Positions 23,901-35,075 are shown, counted from the stretch's first letter. The stretch: 47,902 nt of DNA from Vitrella brassicaformis (GCA_001179505.1 CDMY01000535.1:8504-56405), one strand, 5' to 3'. Program-made: numbers and translations. Notes: a model not told the origin generated them from the sequence alone.

Positions 23901-26900
23901 ATCGGGTGCGGGTTGCTTGCCGGCCTTGCCGCCGCCACCGGTGAGCGGCAGTCGGCTGGCCCGGCGCAGTTGGTCGGTGGGGTCTAGCTTGAGATAGCGG
24001 TCGTACTGCTCCATCAGCTGCGTGAAATCCATGGCCCCATCCAGCCACGGAAACGCCCAACGAATCGTGCTAACTGCAGTGCACACACCATCATTCATCC
24101 ATCCATCCATCGACACAGAGAGAGGGAATATGTCTGTGTCCGGCTCTGTGGATGTCTCTCTCTCTCCCTCTCTCTGTGGGGGAGCGAGGGAGTGCTCTCA
24201 CTCACATACCGTCCACATTGTCCGCCACAGGAGTGCATCGCCGCAGCTCGTCCAGCAGGAAGACGGACCCCTTGCAGCTGTTGGTGAAGCCGTTGAGGGT
24301 CACGTACCGCCCGAAGATGGCCAGTGGCGCCACGTCGTTGTTGAGCTTCTCACTCGAGGCCGGCTCCTGCTGCCGCCCTTTGTCCAGCATGTTGAAGCTT
24401 TCCTCGACCTGTCTGTATAGCAACGGCGTCACTGTAGTGGGCTCCATACGACTCTGCACACACAGAGAGAGGGAGAATGGCGGCATGTGGGTGGGGGGAG
24501 GGTGCGTGTCCGTGTTGGGAGTTTACGAGTGCGAGGAATGACACGACTTCGTAGTAGAGGTTGTCCGTGAGGCGTCGGTACTCTGCGGCGTTGGCCTCGT
24601 TGTTGAAGGAGCCCAGCGTCATGCACTCGTACAATGTGATCGCCTGCACACCATCACCACCACACACCACCACACACAAACAGAGAAATGAGGATCCACA
24701 TGCACACACACGCATCCCTCTCCCTCTCTGACTCTCTCTCTCTCTCTGTCTCCCTCTTCCTCGGCGTGTGTGTACCTACCTGTTCGATGGTGGTTGAGTA
24801 GCGTCGCGGCGCCATGGTGTGGTTGGGCGTCATGTCAGGTATCATGAGCATGCGGCTGAGCATGGGCATGGAGAACATGACGTCCGGCCGGGCCTCCGCA
24901 ATGCGCTCGTTGATGGTGTAGCCGCGCGTGTACGGCTTGCGCAACGGGGTGAACATCTTCATATACCTGACACACACAGATGGACACACAGAGAGAGGAA
25001 GAGAGATGGACGCGCGGTGTCTGTGTCTGTGTGTGACGGGAGTGGGTGCCTACGCTAGCATGATCTCCGGCTGCGATGCGTTCTCCAACAAGTCGGCAAA
25101 CTGAGCCACTGAACACACAAAACACCGAGCACACAAACCGCACGCAACACATTGATGATACCGCACATGGCTCCCATCTACCCCCCTCTCTCTCTCAGTG
25201 TCGACTTACGTGAGGCGTCGATGCCATAGATGGTGCGGATGGTGAGGAGGCTGCCCATGAGGCCCACCCGCCCAGTGGGCCACTGGGTGCACCCTGAGTC
25301 GTAGCCCATGTGCTCGTTGACCGCGTCGGCGATCCCCTGGGCCTCGTCGCTCGACAGCGGGCTGTTGTCGTGACCAAACTCATCCTATAACCAACACACA
25401 ACACACACACACATGGATGGATGGATGGATGTCTCCCTCCCTCCCCCTCCCCCCTCTCGCCCACCCACCAGTGTCTCGAGGATAGCGACGAGGAAGTGCC
25501 AGGCGATGTGCGGCTCCCCCTCGGTGGCGAGTTCCTCCATCTTCATGCCGAGGAAGAGGCAGTCGTTATACAAGGCGCCCATGACCTTGCGGTAGCAGCT
25601 CGTGTACGGCTCGGTGCCGGGGGCGTCGTGCATGCGACAGAGGTCCCCACACAGCTGGTCGAAGGCACGCTGGTACGCCGACATGCGGTCGCTGTCGGGC
25701 GGACGAGTGGGGGTGATGTGCTTGGGCACCGGCGACGCCAGAGGGGGCAGCTCCTTGCCTTCAAACAACGCCATGCGACTGCATACACCACACCCACACA
25801 CATAACACCACACACGACACAGAGGAGAAACGGTGTCTTTGGGTGGTGGGTGTGAGGGAGAGGGCTGTGTGTGTGAGTGTGTTGGTTACGCCTGGACGGA
25901 TGCGCGCAGTTCCTCTGTGGCTGAGAGTGTCTCGGTGTCCTTCATCTCCTTCTTGAAGGTGGGGAACTGGGTGGTGGGGTGGTTCACGTCGTCTATCAAG
26001 ATCTTGACTATGTCATCTGCACACACACACGCCACAACGCACACACAACACACACACAAAGAGATGATGCCCACCACACACACACACACCTCCCCCTCTC
26101 CCACTTACCCGGCCAGCACCACCCCGTGACCCTCTGGAGCATGAGCTGCGTGTTCTTCACGTCGTAGTAGCCCCGCACCACCTCACGGAAGTTGGCGAAG
26201 ATGTCATGCCGGAACAGCATGGGGAAGAACCCCGTGTGGTCGAGGGGCCCCTTGGATGGCGTCCCGCGGCCGTAGGGCAGGGGGGATGGCTTGGGATTCT
26301 CCTTGGCGATGGGTACCAGCCGCTCCACCAGGGCCTTGGTGCGGTCCATCGCACACTGCCACGGCTCGTACAGACGCTCCTCCTTGCTAGGACGATTCGC
26401 AGCACCACCCTGCACACACCACACACCACACCACCACACACAACACAACACACCACCACACACATCTCTTCCCACGTGTGCAGACGTCTCCCTCTCTCCC
26501 CCTCCCCACCCGCACTCACCGCTAGCACAAAGCAGGCGGCCCGTAGGTCTAGCTGCGCCTGGACGGAGTCCTCCGTGCCCAGGTTGAGTTTGTGCTCTAT
26601 CTTGCTGAGCAGCTCGTCCACCTTGGGCAGCACCTCCTGCTCCAGCTGCTCGAACCCCGCCTGGTTGTTGCCCTCCATCATCATGTTACGCGGCTGGTGG
26701 AACGCCCCCTTGCGAGGGTAGTTGCGGCGGGGCGCTGGCGTCTGGCTGCGCGGGCTGTCGGGTGACGAGTTCTCGTCGGGCGAGGGGGCGCGGGAACGCT
26801 TCTCGGCAGGCTGGACGGCTGAGGGGGTCACCTCGGCTGCCGCTGCCGCCAGCGCACCTGTAGCGGAAGACGATTCCTGTTGCTGGTGAGGGTTCTGGGG

Positions 26901-27391
26901 GTGCTGGTGATCTTCGTGGGCGGCAGCGTTGTTGGATGCACCCTCCTCAGTCTGCTGGGCGGAGGGGTTTGTGTGCCCGACAGCCCTACAAGGACAATAC
27001 AGGAGACACCACACAGATCTCGTTGAAATGCGTCCATGGAATCCGTTTTCCTTTCATGAAATGCTCATCTGTGCCCTCCCGCCCTCCCCTGTGTGCCCTT
27101 TCTCACCGTCTGTTTGGTATGGGCTGCGGTGCAGCCCTCGAGTCGGGGTTTGTGTCCTTCATGGCCTTCTCCGACGCGAGTGAACCGTCAGAATCGTGAT
27201 GGGACTGTTGAAATCGCGATGGGTCATCCGAGTGCTCGTCCCTCTCCCCTCCGCACAGCAACTCCAGCAGGTCTCCCCCTGCGTACACACATGTCAGAGT
27301 CAGACGGACACTCCATGACGGCTTCGCCGGGGGCCGGGCGCTTACCATCTTGTGGCGCTCGAGCCGCCTTTCTCTCACAGCAATTGCCCAT
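20948..27391 (-). CDS. Acylated-type RING-finger protein (putative E3 ubiquitin ligase), about 1,588 residues
   Basis: Eighteen exons: 27391-27346, 27278-27107, 26985-26520, 26409-26109, 26016-25890, 25778-25469, 25384-25210, 25108-25054, 24966-24780, 24643-24527, 24453-24210, 24073-23896, 23793-23715, 23625-22661, 22570-22148, 22034-21663, 21569-21140, 21067-20948 (4,767 nt; every junction in phase). The N-terminus MGNCCERK fits N-myristoylation at Gly2 and palmitoylation at Cys4/Cys5. Residues 70-650 are an ordered helical region of no family I recognise (TGFFPMLFRHDIF, NDCLFLGMKMEEL, WPTGRVGLMGSLLTIR). Then come a charged Gln/Asp/Glu-rich region, a Met/Pro/Gly-rich region, a coiled coil of over 100 residues (QMQEMVKQTD), and a C-terminal C3HC4 RING: Cys1534, Cys1537, Cys1549, His1551, Cys1555, Cys1558, Cys1573, Cys1576. 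RINGs of this kind usually bind E2 enzymes. A membrane-tethered ligase is inferred. An alternative start upstream is discussed at 27392-28025. Confidence 0.8.
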
Positions 27392-28025
27392 TCTCGTGTG
27401 CGTGCTGGGTGGGGGCTGGGGGGCGAGCTTTGGGTGTTGGACGCTCAGGAAGAAACAGGGAAACGAGGGAGTCCGCCCGTCAGGGAATGACCGGGCAGCC
27501 AGATAGTCGCCCACCATGACACCGGCATGGCAAAAGGATGCCATTTGGCTGACGATCGCCACCAGCACCATGCGATGCTGCACACTATCCTCCGCCCACC
27601 GCCCCTCCGCCGCCATGAACCTGCGCGCACACAGAAGGCAGCAGACACACCATATGGCCAGATTCATCCGTTGCACTGAGATCTCCCACTCTCTGGCAGC
27701 CACCCGCCCTTGAGGAGTGCGTACAGGTCAGATACACCCACCTTCTTGCTGCTATGGCCGCCGACACGAGGCCCAGAAAACTCCGCCACCACTGAATGGA
27801 GCCATCGCTCCGCGCCCTCCCTTCCTCCCTCGACTCTTGTGGCCCGGCCGCAGCAGTACGGAGGAAAACGAGAAGAGCGGGAAGATTTGAAAAAGCGAGC
27901 TCAGAAAGAGAGATCCCGGAAAAGGTAAGACGATACCGGCGTTCGCGAAGCGCCGCGGCGCCGTGGCGCGCCGCGAGGCGCCATGACACAGAGCAGCTCA
28001 GCACTTGGAAGCGCCAGAGCGCCAA
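27392..28025 (-). other. Possible upstream exons of the RING gene, or its 5' UTR and promoter
   Basis: The frame of MGNCC stays open upstream to an acceptor at 27620 (gcgcag/GTTC). A donor at 27742 (AAGAAG/GTGGGT) would join in phase 2 to an exon whose frame is open to about 28025 and includes QWWRSFLGLVSAAIAARR. That outer frame has no ATG, so the coding extension lacks a start unless more exons exist. ATG 27617 (MAAEGRW) is another candidate. If any extension is real the MGNCC acylation site would be internal and inactive. A GC-rich block of nested short palindromes (cgccgcggcg, ggcgcc) lies at 27949-27982. Confidence 0.35.
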
Positions 28026-28143
28026 AAGAGAGAGAGTCCAACGGCAGCATCGGCGTCACGGCAACGTTCCAGCCATTCACCAGTCTGGAGCGGAGCGCTG
28101 CTGCGAGTTGCAAACGGTGGTTCTATCAGCCAACAACCTGTTT

Positions 28144-28319
28144 GGTCGGCCTGCAACACCCATTCGTTGCTTGGCAGCTCGGCCAACAACCCTTCGGTTG
28201 GCCGCATCACCCATCTGTTGCTTCCCAGCTGGGCGGCCAGCGGCCCATTCGGTGGCTATTTTGTTCGGTGGATGCAACACCGATTCGTCGCTTCGCAGCC
28301 CGGCCACTGCCGCGCAGCG
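28144..28319. repeat. Three degenerate tandem copies, unit about 52-55 bp
   Basis: Copies start at 28144, 28196 and 28251. Shared core: ggtcggcctgcaacacccat / ggttggccgcatcacccatc / ggtggatgcaacaccgattc, each followed by cgttgcttggcagctcggcc-like sequence. The third copy has about 15 extra bases after ggtggc. Confidence 0.7.
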
Positions 28320-28452
28320 TCCACTCAGGTTCTTCTCATGGTTTGTGCTTCTGGTGAGGTGATTCTGCTGCGATTTGGCATGGACCATGCAGGCACTTAC
28401 ATTCCTCTGCTGGCCATAGTTCGGTGGACACTGTGACAAACACACGGTAGAA

Positions 28453-28787
28453 AGACACATGCACTCTGTCTTCCATCAGCCGTCCCAAATGCATCTCCTC
28501 TCATTCTTTCAGCCATGTGTCAGGCAGGCCGCATGAATCTGGATGGCTTACCGAGACAGGGGGCCAGCTTCCAGGGTAAGACACGGCGTGATTGACTGCA
28601 GGATATGCTGAGGAGCTTTCTCTCTACTTGCCTGGAGTCTGCCGGACGTCTGGGATAGTTCTGCGGGCAGACACGGAGAGAGACACACAAAGCAAACAGA
28701 GAGACACAGGCATTGTGTTTTCCCTCAGCTGTCTCAACGGCATCTTTTTATTCTTTCAGCCTCGAATGTGAATGCCTTACCGACCAA
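28453..28787. repeat. Diverged direct repeat, about 100 bp, offset about 250 bp
   Basis: Copy 1 is 28453-28560 and copy 2 is 28703-28787. Shared landmarks in order: agacaca-gca, ttcc(ct)tcagc, gcatct, cattctttcagcc, atg(a/t)...atggcttaccga / aatgccttaccga. The copies are old and separated by unrelated sequence. Confidence 0.55.
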
Positions 28788-29542
28788 GAGAAGCCAAGAA
28801 GCCAGCGTCTGTCAGTACACAGTGGGCTTTCGGGGTTGAAGTGATTGACACCAGTGGGGGAGATGCTGAGAAGGCAATGCAGAGGGAATTCAGCGGCAGC
28901 TCGCGGCACTCGAGACGCTGAACAACAACAGGAAGACGGCTCCTGCCGGAGTCCCCTTGCACCCCTGGGAGACCATGGGATGGCACTCCGTTCTGACCCT
29001 GATCTTGATCAACCCTTAGCTACCCTTAGCTCGACACCCCTTACACGCAGAGACACGACAATAAGTGCACATCGCTTCCACAGCAAGACGAAGATAAACT
29101 TCATTTGTACCAACAGATAGAGCCGCGTATAAGCCTCAAGAGAATGCTCTCTAGACAAGGGCCAGCAACTTTGTCGTTTTGTAGTGGCCAGCACAGTGCA
29201 CCATCGCCAAGTAGTGGGGGACGCTGAGCCACCCCCATTGCCTAGCGATAGTACTGTCAGTGAGGCTCGGCGCCTCATGACGCCTAGCGGGGCGTCGGCG
29301 TTGGTGCACGGAAGTCGCATGTGTAAATTTTTGCTTCCACTTATCTGAGCATTTACTGCAGACGCCTCTCATCTTCGCATAGATGTCCGCCGGGCACGTG
29401 GCGTGTGCAGAGGCCATCAATGAATGATGTGGACATGAATTCTTTTGACAAGCATATAGGCCCACTTTGTGCAAACTGAGATCCCTGACCTCGCTCCGTC
29501 CCTAGCCGCGCCTGCATGAATATGTGTACCCAGGATGTCCAC

Positions 29543-29566
29543 GCATCCGCAGCTAGCTGCGGATGC
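29543..29566. repeat. Perfect 24-bp palindrome
   Basis: The half-site gcatccgcagct is followed directly by its exact reverse complement, with no spacer. It abuts the 40-bp direct repeat at 29569. It could be a dimeric protein-binding site or a fold-back point; no function is shown. Confidence 0.85.
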
Positions 29567-29568
29567 CT

Positions 29569-29650
29569 CTCCATCAACAGACGTTCAGCCGACATCCGCC
29601 GGTGCCATCTCCATCAACAAAGACGTTCAGCCGACATCCGCCGGTGCCAT
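29569..29650. repeat. Two tandem copies of a 40-42 bp repeat
   Basis: Copy 1 is 29569-29608 and copy 2 is 29609-29650. They are nearly identical (ctccatcaaca, gacgttcagccgacatcc, gccggtgccat), differing by two inserted bases. A weaker relative (gctcagccgacgttcgctgg) appears near 29892. Confidence 0.8.
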
Positions 29651-30028
29651 CTCTTGATTCTAAGCAGAATCTGCGGACGTTGCCAGCTATCTATCGCCTC
29701 TCCTGCTTTTGCGATGACAGCTGGTTGACATACGGATGTCTGCCGTGCATGCACCGTGCAGAGGTCATCCATCGTTCCTTCGACGGACATTGTGCCAGCC
29801 ATGAAGCGCAGACACACACGCACACATGCATGTACATTATCATACATGCATCAACACCTACATCATGGCGCCTCCTGCCTTCCCCAACAAACATGCTCAG
29901 CCGACGTTCGCTGGTCTCCCTGTCGTCTGTAACCATCAAAGCTGGAAGCCCTTCTCCCCCACCGCCACACCAGGCTGTGTCTTGTGTGGCAGCTCACGGC
30001 CACTCCCCTTGAGGGCGCCACGCCGCCC

Positions 30029-30660
30029 TCACTCCCCCACGCCGCCCTCACTCTCACCCAGCTTGTTGGCAGCAGCTTGCGCGAAGTCGCCCAGTGAGGT
30101 GTCGGCCGTCAACTGGATCTCAATGGTGGATCCCGAGCCAACCATCAGCTGGACCTTGACGGTGAAGGAGCCGTCCTTGTGGAAGCGGTTGGTGTCGTCT
30201 TGTGTGGTGGGGTGGGGGGCGTGGATACTCTGCCTGAGATCCGGCAGATAGACAGACAGACCGACAGACAGGAATGGTCACGCGTGTGGTTGCGGGGTGT
30301 GTCTGCGTCTGTCTCTGTGTGTGCTGACCTTCCTCTACGTCATTCTTGGCGTCGAACAGCATGCCGCCTCGATTCTTGTAGGGGGCCTCGGCCTCGTCAT
30401 CTTGTCAGGTGTCATACTGACACACATACGAACAGCCGGCATGAGTGTGACACCATGGTGTGGTCTGTGCCTGTTTGTATCATGATGTACCAGATAGCGA
30501 ATCGATGAACTGATGGCTATGCGTGACATCATGCGTGTGATGTGTTGATAATATATGTCGCCCATGCTCGTCCTCTCGAGGAATCTGTCGGCATTGATGG
30601 GTCTTCTGCGGCACCCCGAAGGTCGAAATGGCCATGCAGCCATCCGAGCGTCTTCCAACA
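30029..30660 (-). CDS. Small protein with possible beta-grasp (ubiquitin-like) C-terminus, 5' end unresolved
   Basis: The best supported exons are 30392-30329 (or from 30400) and 30198-30029, joined in phase 1 by a GTCAGC donor and an acaag acceptor. They encode AEAPYKNRGGMLFDAKNDVEE, then DTNRFHKDGSFTVKVQL, STIEIQLTADTSLGDFAQAA, and stop after KLGESEGGVGE. The pattern of alternating hydrophobics (FTVKVQL, STIEIQL, then a helix) resembles a ubiquitin-like fold, but I cannot confirm it. An upstream exon at 30660-30491 (INADRFLERTSMGDIYY, SSSIRYL) can be joined in phase 0. Further 5' exons may lie at 30720-31010 (SVLMMESVALFGDNLK) but I could not make a consistent frame. No function is assigned. 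Confidence 0.4.
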
Positions 30661-31355
30661 CTGTACCGCACACACACCCACATAAGAGTCTTCGTCGGTG
30701 TGTGGGTGGCGCACTGCGTGTTCACCTTGAGGTTGTCGCCGAAGAGGGCCACGCTCTCCATCATGAGCACCGACACGTGGCGGTTACACACTCGATGTGT
30801 GTATGGACGCATTGCGTACCGGCAGCTGGTCTGAGCTGCTGTGTGGGCGGCTGCATTGGGCCGTCGCTGCGAATCGAGCAGACAGATGTGGTTGAGTGGG
30901 AAGAGCGTGTTTGGCGACACCCAGCTCCTTGGCACCGTCTCCCTCTCGTCCGGCGGCTCCCACGCAGACCAGCCGCCCCACACCATCGCCTCGAAGTCAA
31001 CAAGGCGCCGCTAGATCAGCCGGAGAGGTCGGCCGTGTTACTTGGTGCTGGGCGGCAGATGGCTACAGATGGCGCCAGCTGGAAAGATGCTGTAGCTGTC
31101 CACTTGAGCGCCTTGTCTGTTCGGCAGACTCACACGCGGCAAAGTTAGGCGGTCAGTCCATGTTCTTCTCTCGCCATGGATTCAAGTAGCGATGCCCATA
31201 GATTCAAGTAGGAAGTAGACGCCTGCGCTCTTCTCTTATGGTAGATTCAAAGTCCGCTGCTCCCTTCCTTGTGCGAGCTGTCAGTCATGGCGAGCTTTTC
31301 AGATCTGCCGAAGCGTGAGAATCAGAGGCGGCATAAGTGAAGAAAAGGTGTCAAG
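30661..31355. other. Unresolved 5' part of the preceding gene and GTPase promoter region
   Basis: The minus strand carries a short coding-like piece ending FGDNLK at a donor (AAG/GTGAAC, about 30728) and a longer frame at 30986 that I could not splice into one product. From about 31010 to the GTPase start codon I see no coding signal. Two short direct copies of ccatagattcaagtag-like sequence occur near 31174-31212. Confidence 0.35.
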
Positions 31356-34300
31356 ATGAAGCTCAAAGGTGAGTTTGTGGCAGATCCGAACATGAACAGA
31401 CCTGAGAAACCATTCTCTGTGTGTGTGGCGTTGCTGTGCGTCAGAGGGCAGCAAGCGCCAGCCTCTCGGCCGCAAATACAAGGTTGGTAGGGGATGCCTA
31501 CGCTCATCGGTTGTACTTCCCCTCACTCACTGCTTGGTGTTTCTCCCCTCCGTCCCTTTGCGTCAGATCCAGAAGAAGGCCCGCGAGCACACCCGCAAGA
31601 TGCGCAAGATCGCCAAGACGGCTCCCGTCAAGAAATGTGAGCATGTGACGTCAGCACCCACGTGAAAGAAAACACACACACGCAACTGTGCATGTGTGTG
31701 TGTGTCTGGTTGTTGTGCAGCGAAGCGAAAGGAGTCCGGGATCCCCAACAACTGGCCGTTCAAGGCCGAGTGGCTGCGGCACATACAGCAGCAGCGGGAG
31801 CGGGACGCCCAAGAGAAAAAGGAGAGGCGCGAGGCGCTAAGACAGCAGCAGATCGCCTTGAAGGAGCAAGAGAAATCGGCCTCCAAGAAGGGCAGCCGTG
31901 CTGCCGCTGGTGCTGGTGGTGCGGCTGCCGATGAAGAGGACGAGTGGGAGGACGTCCCCGATGATGACGACGATGGTACGTTTGCTTCCACAAGCTCACA
32001 TACACACACATTGATTGATGCGTGTGTGTGTATGTGTGCATTCATTGGTCTGTCTGTCTGTCTATCTGCAGATGTCATCGATGAGGAGATGGATGACGAG
32101 CCAGCGCCCAAGCGGAAGAAGACGTCCAGAGAGCAGACAGGGGCAGCCGGCAAGAAGTCCGCATTGCCGCCATTCGCCGACCCCAGTGGGGCCGCATTCA
32201 ACGTCACCAAGGGGTGGGTGGGACAGTCACATCTCGTCACGCGTGTGTATCAACCAAAGTGCCTTCTCGGGTTCGTTCGTTCGTTCGTCAGGGTGACGTA
32301 CGAGATGTTGGCGGCCGACGCAGCGCAGCGACAGGGCCTCTTCGGCCCTGCAGGAGCCGGACCACAACCAGAGGCACAGACCAAGACAGCAGGTGAGAGG
32401 AGAGAGGCCACGTGCACACACCAATGACAGCAGCCACACAGCCGGCATGGCCCCCCTGCATTCGATCAGACTACCGGGGCGAGTCTTCTCGCAAGAGCTG
32501 GTACAAAGATCTGCAGAAGGTGGTGAATGAGAGCGACATCGTGGTGGAGGTGCTCGATGCGCGTGACCCCAACTCGTGTCGGTGTCGCGAGCTGGAGCGC
32601 AGCATCGTGGCCCAGAGCAAGAAACTCGTGGTCGTACTCAACAAGATCGACCTCATTCCAAAGTGCGCACGCACACACACACACAGACACACCCCTCTAC
32701 CTCGCTGCGCGTGTCTGTGTCTGTGTGTGCGTGTGCAGATCGGCGCTTGAAGCGTGGCTTAAGTATCTGAGACGTGAGTACCCCACAATTGCATTCAAGG
32801 TCATCACACACCTTCGCGCACACACAACCAGACAGAGAAGCCCACTTGTCCACCGTCCGTGTCATCCCTCTGTCTGTCTTTCAGGCCGCGTTGGGCGGTG
32901 ATAAAGTTCGTCACGCCAAGACATCGGCACAGCAGGCGTCAGACGCACTACTCAAGTGAGTAACTCACCCCCCCCCCATCCATCCATCCAGAGAGCACCC
33001 GATCGACCCCTGAGCCTCTCTGTTCGTGTGTGTGTGTTTGTGTCTCCAGGAGTGGGAGTGCGGTGGTGGGTGCGGACGCGTTGATGCAGCTGGTCAAGAA
33101 CTACGCCCGCACGGGCAGCAGCAACGTGGCCAAGAGCAAGCAGTCCATGTCGGTGGGCATCATCGGCTACCCCAATGTGGGCAAGTCCTCCATCATCAAC
33201 TCGCTCAAACGCGCCAACAACGTCGTCAAGGTAACCGCCACGAGGCGGCGTGTGTATGGGTCTGTCTAATGGTGTGTGCCATGTGGCGTGTGTAGGTTGG
33301 CGCTGAGGCGGGTGTGACGAGGGGCGTGCAGGAGGTGCAGCTGGATGCTAAGGTGAAGCTCATCGACTCGCCGGGGGTGGTCTTCGGCAAAAACGAAAAC
33401 GACCCCAGCACCGTCCTGCGAAACGCCGTCAAGGTGCGGCTGCTCATGCGCACCGCACCTGGCCAATCCGTGTTTGTACGTGTGTGTGTGCTGCTGACCG
33501 CAGATATCGTTGGTCAAGGACCCCCTGACCGTTGTGGAGGCTCTGCTGCAGCGATGCCCAAAGCCGTCGCTCATGAAGTTCTTCCAAGTACACACCACAC
33601 CATACCCACGGAGAACACTGGCTGGCACAGACACAAATGAATGAATGAACCCGACCCATGTGTGTGTCTGTGTGTGTGCAGGTGCCCGTGTATGAGGATG
33701 CGTCAGAGCTGCTCGCCGAGGTGGCCCGGGCCAGAGGCAAACTCAAAAGGGTCAGACACCACACACACACACACACACATATGCACACACACATGCACAC
33801 GTGTCTCTTCTCCCTCCCTCCCGCACACACACACACGCATCCATGACTGACAGGGCGGCAGTCCGGACATCGATGCCGCGGCGCGTCACGTGCTGACGGA
33901 GTGGGTGTCGGGCAAAATCAGATACTACACTATGCCGCCACATGAACAGCCCAGCGAGGTACCTACACATCAAAACACAGCCACGCACGACTTGCAACCG
34001 CGAATCTTCTTGCTGTCTGTCTGTTCATCCATTCATCTCATCTCTTGTGTGCGTGCAGCATGAGCACGCCGAGATCGTGTCATCGTGGGGGGCGGATTTC
34101 AACATCGACGCCATCTTCGCGCAGAACGACGCTGAGATGAGAGACCAGGAAATGGAGGCCACGTCATCCTCCTCGCAGCACACCGTCGCAAGTGAGGGAG
34201 GCAACATTCCTCCCTCCCTCCCTCTCTCTCACACGTACTTCTTGTTGTCATGTCGGCGTTCAGTGGAGCTGTCTTCTGCTGGGTTTGGCGACGCAATGAT

Positions 34301-34910
34301 GGACCATGATGGCCCTGCTGCTGCTGCTGCTGGTGTGGGCGAGTTCCTCATGGACGACCGCCGGCACTCAGACAAGAAGGGCAAGCGCACAGCAGCAGCA
34401 GCAGCAGCAGGGGAAATGATGACGGACGGCCCATCGTCATCGACACCACAGCCGAGACGAGGCACCGAGGCTGATTTCGACATCAAGGTACGGGAGCATC
34501 TGAAGGCTGTGCGTATTCAACACACTTGTAGTCTATGTCCATGTGTGTGTGTGTGTGTGTGTGCAGAAGAAGCGGCGTCGCTCTGTGTTGCGTGGAGGCG
34601 ACGAGCTGTCAAAGCTCAAGAGCCCAGCCATCCCGCCCAACATGAAAAGGGTCGAGAAGCAGGTCAGTTCGGACACACATCGATGGCGGCTTTGTCTTCC
34701 TTGTTCATCCATCCATCCATCCATCCATCCACACGTCAGATGCGCAAGAACCGTCGTCGCGAGAAGGCCCGTGCACTCGAGGACGAGCAGAACCGAATGA
34801 CGGACGACTCTGGACACACTGCAGCCATCTCACACACGGCAGCTGCCGGCAAGGGCAAGGGCGGCAAGAAGGGCGGCAAGGGGACGGACGAGGACATTAT
34901 CATGGCCTAG
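31356..34910 (+). CDS. GNL3: Nucleostemin/GNL3-like circularly permuted nucleolar GTPase
   Basis: Ribosome-assembly GTPase of the nucleostemin/GNL3L/Grn1 family, which acts in the nucleolus on large-subunit precursors. Eighteen exons: 31356-31368, 31445-31482, 31567-31636, 31721-31975, 32072-32213, 32292-32392, 32470-32662, 32739-32799, 32885-32955, 33050-33230, 33296-33433, 33504-33587, 33682-33750, 33854-33958, 34059-34191, 34264-34487, 34567-34662, 34740-34910 (2,145 nt, 714 residues; all phases agree). The basic N-terminus ([31 protein letters not shown]) matches the family. The GTPase motifs are permuted: [12 protein letters not shown]4 NKID at 264-267, then G1 GYPNVGKSS at 354-362, then G3 DSPG at 399-402. 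Ala-rich and acidic inserts and a Lys/Arg-rich C-terminus ([22 protein letters not shown]) follow. The first exon is only 13 nt. It is longer than animal GNL3 because of low-complexity inserts. Confidence 0.92.
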
Positions 34911-34982
34911 CAGTCATAGCCGTGTGTTGTGTTGCATGGTGTTTTGGGGCGGCTGTGTTGTCTATTCGTGGTTCGTTCCTAT

Positions 34983-35075
34983 GTGAGTGGTGAGGTTGGT
35001 GACCCACGTGTGATGGCGAGATCCGGCGGTGCAGCTCTTCGCCGTCACGTAGAGGTTGCCGACCTTACCACTCAC
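34983..35075. repeat. Large imperfect inverted repeat (hairpin), arms about 40 bp
   Basis: The left arm begins gtgagtggtgaggttggtga. The reverse complement of the right arm begins gtgagtggtaaggtcggcaa. Pairing continues into cacgtgtgatggcga / tacgtgacggcga, with a loop near 35026-35034. Translating the two strands gives related peptides (VSGEVGDPRV against VSGKVGNLYV), which confirms the symmetry. Confidence 0.8.

Larger units (their letters stand above)
28026..30028. other. Gene-poor region with degenerate repeats
   Basis: About 2 kb with no frame that I can defend as coding. It holds the repeats listed separately at 28144-28319, 28453-28787 and 29543-29650, and a second partly similar pair around 29382-29420 and 29730-29770 (gcatg/gcacg, tgtgcagaggccatca / cgtgcagaggtcatcc). 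A minus frame at 29151-29474 is Cys/His-rich (CPHHS, CPADIYAKM, CSKCSDK) but has no supporting splice sites. Confidence 0.5.

Noticed and set aside
24202-24486. Separate gene ending at a stop after NVDGM
   Set aside because: A strong donor (G/GTATGT) precedes that stop and joins in phase to the next exon, so the upstream and RING-containing parts are one gene.
27796-28362. Plus-strand frame of 188 codons (MEPSLRALPSS)
   Set aside because: It crosses the degenerate tandem repeat and GC palindromes, and its composition is Arg/Ala/Ser-biased. A good-looking donor at about 27925 has no matching acceptor that extends a product.
29009-29474. Two minus-strand frames with scattered Cys/His
   Set aside because: They looked like a possible zinc-binding protein, but the Cys spacing fits no motif and no splice sites join them.
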